Positions 56,661 through 64,000 of a DNA stretch of 64,000 nt are shown piece after piece (the stretch's first letter is position 1; each line of letters opens with the position of its first letter). The stretch covers positions 186,001-250,000 of the forward strand of contig CAWHVB010000005.1 of assembly GCA_963832715.1 (NCBI GenBank). The letters are read 5' to 3'. The notes beneath the pieces were generated by a model. It had not been told where the DNA came from. It was given only the letters and a program-made list of their open reading frames with translations, and ran no database searches. The position numbers and the translations under genes are program-made. The DNA is from DATFVA01 sp963832715. Its GTDB lineage: Bacteria; Bacteroidota; Ignavibacteria; Ignavibacteriales; Ignavibacteriaceae.

Positions 56661-56820
56661 AAACATCATCTCTGTTCTCCGGCAGACCAAATTCCGGTAT
56701 ACCAGTTATATATATATTCGATAATCATTCTTGTCTTTAAGGATGCCTTTCTCTAAGTTAACGTTAGTTCTTATTCCGGGGATTCTATAAGGTGATAATT
56801 TATTTAGAAGGGAGATCCCT

Positions 56821-59355
56821 ATGAAAGCATTCATTATACTCTTAATCCTGCTCAGTACAGCCTCATCTGCACAGTATTCAGACACTACCCATACAGTACC
56901 CGTTCAGTACAGAAGAGGAATTCCACTACAGGATGGTTATCAGACGTACAGTGAAAAATATGCGGGTAAAAATCTCATCGAAGAAAAAAGAAGATTATTC
57001 CCTCTGGAAAGCACCGGCGTCTGGACAGAACTGAATCCGAAAGTACCGAGAGTGGATTATATAGGACTTCATTTCGTGAACAAAGATACAGGGTGGGCCT
57101 GTGGTGATCTGGGAACAGTAATTAAAACTACAAATGGAGGACAAGACTGGACAACTGAGGAAACCAACACAACAACTCCAATACTGAAGGTTAACAGCTT
57201 TAACGGCCAAATTGTAATTGCATCGGGGTTTAATGGTTTAATTCTCCGCTCGGCAGACGGAGGAGAAAGCTGGACGCAGATAACAAGCGGAGTAACCGGA
57301 GACCTCTGGGGACTGCAGATGATAAACGACAGTCTCGGCTGGGCTTGCGGATTAAATCAAACTTTACTTAAAACTACTGATGCGGGGCTAAACTGGCAGC
57401 CGGTTAATGCCGGCTTAAATGTAAACTATTGGGCAATAGATTTCCTGAATGAACAATATGGAATGATAGCCTGTGGAGGAGGGAAAATATTAAGAACAAC
57501 AGATGGAGGAGACTCCTGGACACAGTTTCAGGCAGGTGATACCGATGCCCTATATGCCATCGATTTGATCGACAGCTTGCATATAGTATCAGCAGGAATG
57601 AACGGAAAGAATGTTTACAGTAGTGATGGAGGATTAACCTGGATTCAGAATGCCCGTCTTCAGCACGATGAACTTAACAGCATAAAATTTGTTGATGCTG
57701 ATACAGGTTATACAATAGGCACATATGGCGGAGAGAGTTGGGGAATCAGAAAAACAACAAACCGGGGGGCAAGCTGGTTTATCCCGCCTGTTCAGAATTT
57801 AAGCGAATGGGAACTTGATCTGCTGCCTGGTGGAATTGGATATTCTGCAGGGAGCAATTTGAGGGTAGAGAAAACAATGGGAGGATATGACAACTGGGAA
57901 GGTTTATTCCTAAATGCAGATTTTGTTGATGTGTTCTTTACAGATGAACAAACAGGCTATGCCGCAGATGGAAGATATACGGGAGGACCGGTTTATAAAA
58001 CAACAGACGGAGGGAATAACTGGTTTGGGCTGCCGAATTTTCCAAGAAATGTATTTACCTCTTCATTGAAATGTGTGACCTTTACCGACAGTGTAACAGG
58101 ATTCGCAGGGAGCGCCCCCTGCAGAATAGTAAAGACAACAGATGCAGGAGATAGCTGGTATGTAGTCAACAGAACAGGTTTAACAGATACTATTGGATTG
58201 ATAAACAGGATTTACTTTATAAACCCCGCAACTGGTTGGGCAGTAACAACAAGAGGCGGGATACTAAAGACCACAGATGCAGGTGAAAACTGGTTTGCTC
58301 AGCTAAATGCTGGTTCTTTTGTAATATTTCAAAACATCTATTTTGTTGATTCACTTATTGGATGGACGGCTAATCTTGTGCAATGGCCATTTAAAACCAC
58401 TAATGGTGGAAGTACATGGGTGCAACAAACAAATCTGAATATTTTTTCCCTGACAGATATTTATTTCTCTAATTCCGATACAGGGTATGCGGCTAGTACT
58501 TCTGCAACGAACCCAGGCTTATATAAAACAATTAATAGTGGTCTAAATTGGTCATTAGTTACCGGAATAAATAGCCCAAGAAGTTTTGGGTTCTTTCTGA
58601 ATAAATATCATTGGCTTGTTCACGGCTTTGTAGGATATATTTATGAGACACACGATGGAGGCATTAACTTTAATGATATCTCTAATAATGTACCAGCAAC
58701 TTTTATAAGATTTTCTGCACCGCTTGATTACCTTGGTTACGCTATAGGGTCATTAGGATTGGTGTTAAGGTATTTAGATACTTCCTACGTCCCAGTAGAA
58801 TTAGTTTCATTTGAAGGTAAATTCGAAAACAATAAAATAATTTTAAATTGGCGTACAGAATCTGAATTAAATAACAAAGGATTCGAAATTGAAAAGTCTT
58901 TAGATAAAGAAAATTGGGCTGGTATTGGGTTTGTAGAAGGTAATGGAACCACCACCGAAATAAATTATTATTCATTTAATGATGATGTGACTGGATTAAG
59001 AATTCAATTTTACCGGTTAAAACAGATAGACTATGACGGCAGCATTGAATATTCAAAAATCATAGAAGTAAATTCTGATTTAACAATTACGTCATTTCAC
59101 CTGTTTCAAAATTATCCTAACCCGTTTAACTTTTCAACAATCATTACTTATCAGGTTTCTGTGAAAAGTAAGGTTAACATTTCCATTTATGACATAAAAG
59201 GTGAAAGGATTTCAGAATTAATTAATGAGAACAAGGAGAGGGGAATATACAAGACAACTTTAGAAAATTTAATACTTCCGTCCGGAATATATTTTGTAAG
59301 AATGATAACAAGCACTGGATACAGTGCAGTTATAAAAATAACTCATTTAAAATAA
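56821..59355 (+). CDS. Ycf48/BNR-repeat T9SS-exported protein
   Basis: An 844-residue secreted protein. Signal peptide AFIILLILLSTASSAQ. Then many Ycf48-like photosystem-assembly-factor/BNR repeats (VIKTTNGGQDWTTEE, LRSADGGESWTQI, LRTTDGGDSWTQFQ, YKTTDGGNNWFGL, LKTTDAGENWFAQ) expected to form one or two beta-propellers. A fibronectin-like linker (VPVELVSFEGKFENNKIILNW) precedes the type-A T9SS domain (LFQNYPNPFNFSTIITYQ ... IYDIKGERISEL ... SGIYFVRM). It is the main gene of the module bracketed by the rseP direct repeats. Partner unknown. Confidence 0.85.
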   Translation: MKAFIILLILLSTASSAQYSDTTHTVPVQYRRGIPLQDGYQTYSEKYAGKNLIEEKRRLFPLESTGVWTELNPKVPRVDYIGLHFVNKDTGWACGDLGTVIKTTNGGQDWTTEETNTTTPILKVNSFNGQIVIASGFNGLILRSADGGESWTQITSGVTGDLWGLQMINDSLGWACGLNQTLLKTTDAGLNWQPVNAGLNVNYWAIDFLNEQYGMIACGGGKILRTTDGGDSWTQFQAGDTDALYAIDLIDSLHIVSAGMNGKNVYSSDGGLTWIQNARLQHDELNSIKFVDADTGYTIGTYGGESWGIRKTTNRGASWFIPPVQNLSEWELDLLPGGIGYSAGSNLRVEKTMGGYDNWEGLFLNADFVDVFFTDEQTGYAADGRYTGGPVYKTTDGGNNWFGLPNFPRNVFTSSLKCVTFTDSVTGFAGSAPCRIVKTTDAGDSWYVVNRTGLTDTIGLINRIYFINPATGWAVTTRGGILKTTDAGENWFAQLNAGSFVIFQNIYFVDSLIGWTANLVQWPFKTTNGGSTWVQQTNLNIFSLTDIYFSNSDTGYAASTSATNPGLYKTINSGLNWSLVTGINSPRSFGFFLNKYHWLVHGFVGYIYETHDGGINFNDISNNVPATFIRFSAPLDYLGYAIGSLGLVLRYLDTSYVPVELVSFEGKFENNKIILNWRTESELNNKGFEIEKSLDKENWAGIGFVEGNGTTTEINYYSFNDDVTGLRIQFYRLKQIDYDGSIEYSKIIEVNSDLTITSFHLFQNYPNPFNFSTIITYQVSVKSKVNISIYDIKGERISELINENKERGIYKTTLENLILPSGIYFVRMITSTGYSAVIKITHLK

Positions 59356-59367
59356 AGGAGGGTTAAT

Positions 59368-60149
59368 ATGAAAAATTTTTCGCTACTAATTTTTCTTCTG
59401 TCTTTCTGGTTTAATATAACAGAAGCACAGACAAACGCAGGTATTCCCGATGCAAGTACCGTACTCGTAGTCTATAGAGTCCCAGTTGACGAGAGTGACA
59501 CACTTTCACAATCAATTATGCAATATTACGTTAATGCGCGCGGTATTCCGTTTCCACAAAATGTTGTTCCTCTTACTCTCCCCCGCCGCGAAATAAGCGT
59601 TGGTGACTGGTCGGACCCTCACATTGTAAAACTTGGGTATAATGATGAGTATATTCAGGATTCAACGTGGGCAGTGTGGGATTCAACTCATTGCGTTGAC
59701 ACGGCAAAATTTCACGCCTGGCAGTATTTTTTGGAGGAGGTGGTTAATCCGATTCGTTTACATCTTCAGCAGAATAATTTAATCTCTACAAAAGCAGGGA
59801 TATTTCCGAATATCTTAAAAATGTAGGCGATCTGCTTAAGACAAGAGGTAAGAAAGTAGAAGATTATAAAGACGAACTGATCCCGACAGAATACCTGCTA
59901 TATCAGAATTACCCGAATCCCTTTAACCCCGTAACCACGATTAAATATGCGATACCAAAGAATGTGAATGTTGAATTAAAGGTATTTAATATACTTGGGC
60001 AGGAAGTTAAAACTCTGGTAAATGAAACGAAGAATCCCGGGTATTATGAGGTACAGTTTAATGCTGGTAATTTTGCCAGCGGTGTATATTTATACAGAAT
60101 TATAGCAGGAGAATTTATAAAGACCGGCAAGATGATATTAATTAAATAA
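59368..60149 (+). pseudogene. Internally deleted TIGR03790-like T9SS cargo gene
   Basis: The first frame (152 residues) has a signal peptide (LLIFLLSFWFNITEAQ) and an N-terminus like the TIGR03790 family (VLVVYRVPVDESDTLSQSIMQYYVNARGIPFPQN). It shifts frame near 59800, after which RDISEYLKNVGDLLKTRGKK leads to a complete T9SS sorting domain (YQNYPNPFNPVTTIKYAIP ... VFNILGQEVKTLVNET ... SGVYLYRI ... KMILIK) ending at 60149. Most of the family's middle is missing. It follows the Ycf48-like gene by 12 bases with a good GGAGG site and belonged to the same operon. Confidence 0.7.
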
Positions 60150-60229
60150 CGACATTTGTCGCCTCAGAATAGGTTAAGTAACAAAAAAATCTGAGTAGTC
60201 AGCTGAAATAAAGGGAGGACAGGAAATAA

Positions 60230-60256
60230 AAAGCCCGGCTGTGAAGTCCGGGCTTT
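60230..60256. terminator. Bidirectional terminator before the rseP stop
   Basis: AAAGCCCGG (60230-60238) and CCGGGCTTT (60248-60256) form a perfect stem between two convergent units. Confidence 0.8.
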
Positions 60257-60540
60257 ACTATTTTAAGAATTGAGTTAAAGGTTTACTATATCATTATAAA
60301 TTATAAATGCCATCAGAAGTAAAAGAATTACAAACCCTGTGTTCTGAATAGCAACCTTCACCTTAATAGGGATCTCACGTTTGGTGATTCCTTCAATCAG
60401 AATAATTATAAGATGACCTCCGTCCAGTACAGGGAAGGGCATAATGTTTATTATTGCAAGACTGAGGCTCAGCAGTGCAAGGAAGAAGAGGAAGCTGAGG
60501 AATCCTGTATCGGCCGACTTTGCAGCAAGCTGTGCTATCT
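60230..60540. repeat. Direct repeat copy 2, native rseP 3' end
   Basis: Same block as 56347-56657; here it is continuous with the full rseP gene, so this is the original copy. Confidence 0.8.
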
Positions 60541-61630
60541 TAACAGGTCCCCCGAATGCCTTTCCGAATGCTACCTGTCCCCCGATAACTTTACCAACCA
60601 TATTGAATGTAAGATCGGTTACTCTTATAATATCAAGCCAACCGTAATAAAACGAATCGAAAAAGCCGTAGGTCTGGAATTCAACAGGTGCGTTTGGATT
60701 GGTAACAAGTGCTACGCCTATTAACCCGTTTTTATCAGGGGTAACCGAAAGCTGTATGGTATCCTGTCCTCTCTCAACAACCAGCGGCATTGTGGTGTTT
60801 TTATGACCGGATATGATTTCAATAGTCTGCTGAACACTGTAAATTTTCTTCCCGTTAAGATCCAGAAATATATCGCCTTTCTGAATGCCGGCTTTTTCTG
60901 CCGGTGAATCGCTTGTAACCTCGCCTATTGCGGGCTGAAATCCTGCAGGTATTAAAAATCGTTCGCCTGTTTCATTTTCCGGAATAACTTTTCTCGGGAT
61001 AGTAATATCTTCAACTTTATTATTCCTGCTGAACCTGACATCAACATCCTGACCAATGGTATTTACAAAAATATCCTGCCTTACATCATCCCAGTTCTCA
61101 ACGGGTTTACCATTGATGGCGAGTATTTTATCATTCGGCATAAATCCGAGTGAATCAGCAACACTTCCCGGTTCAACATATCCTATTTTTGTCGTGGTAA
61201 TTACCTGTTTCCCCTGGAAGAAATTTACTCCCCAGAAAATTACTAACGCCAGGAGGAGGTTCATAATCACGCCCGCGGTAATTACTATTATTTTTTTCCA
61301 TGCCGGTTTTGCACGGAATTCATAAGGCTGCGGTTCTTTGTCTGCAAATTCAGTATCGAAACTCTCATCAACCATTCCGGCTATTTTAACATAACCTCCG
61401 AGGGGAAGCAGACAGAGGCGGTAGTCAGTGTTGCCCTGTCCGTCAAAATCTTTCGGCAGTTCCCCGAAGGAAAAACCGGAAATCCGGTTCCACCCGAATA
61501 ACCTCTTGCCGAAGCCTATTGCAAAAACGTCGGCACGCATACCGGTCAGTTTGGCTGCAGCGAAATGACCGAATTCATGTACAAAGACAAGAATGCCAAT
61601 CGTTATCGCAAAATAAATTATATACTCCAT
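60275..61630 (-). CDS. rseP: Site-2 zinc protease RseP
   Basis: RseP cuts membrane anti-sigma factors and signal-peptide remnants within the membrane. The 451-residue protein has the active-site VHEFGHFAAAKLTG in its first helix, two PDZ domains (IGYVEPGSVADSLGFMPNDKILAING; IGEVTSDSPAEKAGIQKGDIFLDLNG), and the C-terminal NIMPFPVLDGGHL, completing the metal site. Length is normal. It lies 76 bases after dxr in a common dxr-rseP arrangement. It could act on the anti-sigma factor at 4447, which is only a family-based guess. Confidence 0.95.
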   Translation of the reverse strand: MEYIIYFAITIGILVFVHEFGHFAAAKLTGMRADVFAIGFGKRLFGWNRISGFSFGELPKDFDGQGNTDYRLCLLPLGGYVKIAGMVDESFDTEFADKEPQPYEFRAKPAWKKIIVITAGVIMNLLLALVIFWGVNFFQGKQVITTTKIGYVEPGSVADSLGFMPNDKILAINGKPVENWDDVRQDIFVNTIGQDVDVRFSRNNKVEDITIPRKVIPENETGERFLIPAGFQPAIGEVTSDSPAEKAGIQKGDIFLDLNGKKIYSVQQTIEIISGHKNTTMPLVVERGQDTIQLSVTPDKNGLIGVALVTNPNAPVEFQTYGFFDSFYYGWLDIIRVTDLTFNMVGKVIGGQVAFGKAFGGPVKIAQLAAKSADTGFLSFLFFLALLSLSLAIINIMPFPVLDGGHLIIILIEGITKREIPIKVKVAIQNTGFVILLLLMAFIIYNDIVNL

Positions 61631-61706
61631 TAAACGGGTTTCTCCTATTTTTTCAAATCCAGTTGAATATTAGATGCACTTTAGCAAAAATTGTTCCTCT
61701 TTGAAG

Positions 61707-62850
61707 CTACAAGAGGTTTGTCACGTATTCTCTTGTTTGTCTGTCCTGTGCAATAATCGTATCGAGTTCCGGGTGTTTGTGATTATCAAAATGATCAAGT
61801 GCGTTGCAAATCAGAGCAGGAATATCGGAAAATTTTATCTCTTTTTTAAGGAATTTTTCAACAGCTACTTCATTTGCGGCGTTCAGAATACACGGAGCTG
61901 TTCCGCCTGATTCCAGTGATGCGTACGCTAATTTAAGGCATTCAAACTTCTTCATATCCGGTTCGAAAAAGGTCAGGCTGGAAATTTCTGATAAATTTGC
62001 TCTCGGCAGATCGTTCTGCAGCCGCTCCGGGTAGGTTAAAGCGTACTGGATAGGCAGTTTCATATCAGGCAATCCCATCTGGGCTTTAACAGATCCGTCA
62101 ACAAACTGGACCATGGAATGAATAATTGACTGCGGATGAATTACTACATCAATCTTTTCTTCAGGCAGGTTGAATAGCCAGTGAGCTTCTATTACTTCGA
62201 GTCCCTTATTCATCATTGTAGCCGAATCGATCGTAATCTTATTTCCCATTTTCCAGTTGGGATGATTAAGAGCTTCTTCAACAGTTACATCATTAAAATC
62301 GTTCTTATTAACTTCCCGGAAAGGTCCTCCCGATGCAGTTAATATAAGCTTTTCTACCTCAGCAGGATTTTCTCCAGTCATACACTGAAATATGGCGCTG
62401 TGTTCTGAATCTACAGGAATAATTTCAGCTCTGTATTTTTCGGCAAGGGTTTTTACCAGTTCGCCGGCAACGACCAGAGTCTCTTTATTTGCAAGTGCGA
62501 TTCTTTTTCCGCGTTTGATTGCTTCAACGGTGGGTATTAATCCGGCAAACCCTACCATTGCACCGATTAGTATGTCGTAATCCAGGTTTGAGGCTGCATA
62601 ATGAAGCCCTTCCTCACCAGTTAACACTTTCGTATGGCTTTCTATCCTGCTTTCCAGTTCAGAGGCAAGCTTCCTGTCTTTTACCACCACAATGGGAGGA
62701 TTGAATTCTTTTATTTGCGGCTCCAGCAGATCTATCCGGGTATTGACGGTCAATGCGGCAATCCTGAACTTGTCAGGGAAGTTTCTGATCACATTTAAAG
62801 CATTTATGCCTATGGAACCTGTAGAACCGAGAATTAAATATATTTTTCAT
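61707..62850 (-). CDS. dxr: DXP reductoisomerase, frameshift in codons 2-5
   Basis: Dxr makes 2-C-methyl-D-erythritol 4-phosphate, the committed step of the non-mevalonate isoprenoid pathway, and is normally essential. The ORF from 62792 holds the core (KRIALANKETLVVAGEL, VDSEHSAIFQC, LTASGGPF, KITIDSATMMNKGLEVIEAHWLF) but lacks the first nucleotide-binding strand. That strand, LILGSTGSIGINALNVIRNF, is present just upstream in the same frame, and an ATG at 62848-62850 lies one base out of frame. One extra base in the A5 run (ATGAAAAATA) accounts for it and restores MKIYLILGSTGSIG. About 380 residues. Confidence 0.92.
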
Positions 62851-63083
62851 TCTAACTATTTAAAAACAGACATTAAAAGTAACTAAGTACGCCTTTTATA
62901 GCAATGTATTTCTATCCCTTCGCCTGAAAATTAAACAGAGCTGGCGCGGCACTTTTTGCCGGCTTTAATCACTACTTAAAAAATTAAACTTTAGGAAGTA
63001 CTGTATATGTGATGATTTTATCACTGTCTCTGATTAGTTTAAACACGAATTACAAATAAATAATTCATTTTCCCGAGGAGTTT

Positions 63084-64000
63084 ATGAAATTGTTCCAATC
63101 TTTACTTTTAGTTCTTTTTTTACTTCTGTTTGTTTCAGAAAGTTATTCATTGCCCAGGTATGCTCTCCGAATGGGTGGAACATGCGCCGATTGTCATGTT
63201 AATCCGACAGGCGGATTAATGAGGAACTCGGGCGGATGGAATTTTGGAAAGAACGTCCTGCCTATGGAAAGACCTAGTAAAGAATTCCCTATGAGCAATA
63301 AGCTAAATGAAAATATTCAGTTCGGACTTGATTTCAGGGGAAACGGATTGCTTTACATTACGGATTCAACAAAACGAATCGATTTTCAGAGGATGACCGG
63401 TTCTGTTTATACTAATGTCGATTTTTCTGAAAAAATAAGTGCTTTTGCACGGTATGACTTTATCTGGCAGATATGGGAAGCTTATGGAATTGCTCATATA
63501 CTTCCCAACGATGGTTATATAAAAGGCGGAAGTTTTACACCTAATTATGGGATCAGGCTCGATGATCATACTGCTTATACGCGTGGCGGGGACCTCGGAA
63601 TTGTTACTCCCGGTGCTTCAAAAAGAGGCTTAATTTTCGACCCGCGGTATGTTGAGAGCGGGATAGAGGTAGGACAGTATATTTCGAATTTTGCACTGAT
63701 TACAGCAAGCGTTGGTAATTCTCATTCTCCAAGTGTTTTTGTAACTGACCCTACCTATACTGCAAACCTTCTTCTCTATCCTACGGTTTCCGATGTCGCC
63801 GCTTTAATGCTCGGCGGATCTGTGGCTGTTTTCAAACAGCAGACATTCACAGGCTCAACTGTGAAATTCCCTGAGGTTCAGATGTATGGAGGTTATGCCG
63901 GAATTGGAATAGGCGACTTTACTCTTATGGGTGAGTATGATATCGCAAATAATTATGTTAAACAGGATTCCGCTTCTACAGCATTGATGATTGAAGCTGC
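63084..64000 (+). CDS. Monohaem c-type cytochrome with barrel-like body, 3' end beyond window
   Basis: ATG 63084 follows GAGGAG. A signal peptide (LFQSLLLVLFLLLFVSESYS) is followed closely by one haem site (GGTCADCHVNPTGGLMRN). The rest looks like an outer-membrane barrel (ENIQFGLDFRGNGLLYITDS, SVYTNVDFSEKISAFARYDFI, YGGYAGIGIGDFTLMGEYDIAN). About 305 residues are visible. A haem domain fused to a porin-like barrel would suit electron exchange across the outer membrane, but the family is not firmly recognised. The gap 62851-63083 upstream holds GTGAT...ATCAC at 63009-63024 and nothing else clear. Confidence 0.7.
   Translation, partial: MKLFQSLLLVLFLLLFVSESYSLPRYALRMGGTCADCHVNPTGGLMRNSGGWNFGKNVLPMERPSKEFPMSNKLNENIQFGLDFRGNGLLYITDSTKRIDFQRMTGSVYTNVDFSEKISAFARYDFIWQIWEAYGIAHILPNDGYIKGGSFTPNYGIRLDDHTAYTRGGDLGIVTPGASKRGLIFDPRYVESGIEVGQYISNFALITASVGNSHSPSVFVTDPTYTANLLLYPTVSDVAALMLGGSVAVFKQQTFTGSTVKFPEVQMYGGYAGIGIGDFTLMGEYDIANNYVKQDSASTALMIEA

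Noticed and set aside
56498..56740. Short plus-strand ORF at the first rseP repeat
   Set aside because: It is antisense to the duplicated rseP end and matches a shadow ORF at the native copy.
1049..62850. A single programmed +1 frameshift code for this organism
   Set aside because: The eight sites share no slippery motif, several are not near stop codons, and two are deletions, so a common recoding mechanism is not supported.
63009..63024. GTGATGATTTTATCAC as a CRP site
   Set aside because: The TGTGA/TCAC half-sites are eight bases apart, whereas CRP needs six, and the right arm is incomplete.

Overview
The window looks like chromosome from a Bacteroidota/Chlorobiota-type bacterium, most likely of the Ignavibacteria kind. 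This is inferred from several things: many secreted proteins end in a type-A T9SS sorting domain (NYPNPFNP ... VYDILG ... SGVY ... KKMLLLK); the terminal oxidase is a cbb3 operon with a CcoN-CcoO fusion and a one-haem CcoP; lipoproteins and TonB-receptor-like barrels are common; and one promoter fits the Bacteroidota TTG/TAnnTTTG pattern. No tRNA, rRNA, CRISPR array, intact insertion sequence or integrase gene was seen.

Layout. 1-7.8 kb: radA and alaS (minus strand), an ECF sigma/anti-sigma pair (plus), then a membrane protein, a 5-formyl-THF cyclo-ligase-like protein and arginase (minus). 8.1-13.7 kb: a plus-strand envelope cluster of SpoIID/LytB, GT4 glycosyltransferase, lipoprotein, two-part GT2 and DUF4922 phosphorylase-like protein. 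13.8-22.4 kb: minus-strand DUF885 lipoprotein, secreted GH13 amylase, ABC exporter, a lipoprotein, an outer-membrane protein and DUF2269. 22.8-31.3 kb: the whole cbb3 oxidase operon ccoI-S-NO-Q-P-G-H plus a TauE/SafE-like gene. 31.3-44.2 kb: an accessory region with a palindrome-rich gap, a decayed lipoprotein beside its intact paralogue, and a tandemly duplicated cassette of LVIVD-repeat plus BNR/sialidase-like T9SS cargo. 44.2-55.5 kb: HU, a TonB-receptor-like barrel, a GT87-like glycosyltransferase, an S9 peptidase, an AbiE toxin-antitoxin remnant, a LytS/LytTR pair, and DUF2231 with an OmpR-type two-component system. 55.6-62.9 kb: an exported rubrerythrin, a cargo module bracketed by two copies of the rseP 3' end, then rseP and dxr. 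The window ends inside a c-type cytochrome/barrel gene.

Three regulatory patterns stand out. Blocks resembling TTTAAG recur four times at exactly 11-bp spacing both before the DUF2231-response regulator-kinase operon and before the rubrerythrin gene, which suggests a small autoregulated regulon. A palindrome AATTTCT(C/G)AGAAATT lies upstream of both the ECF sigma gene and the cbb3 operon. A separate 11-bp array (RCGTATTCA) lies between DUF2269 and ccoI.

A caution: at least eight single-base frame disruptions fall in genes that otherwise look intact (alaS twice, spoIID twice, the DUF885 lipoprotein, the amylase, ccoG and dxr). Two of these are normally essential, so uncorrected sequencing or assembly indels are the simplest explanation. 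The affected genes are given below as single reconstructed loci.
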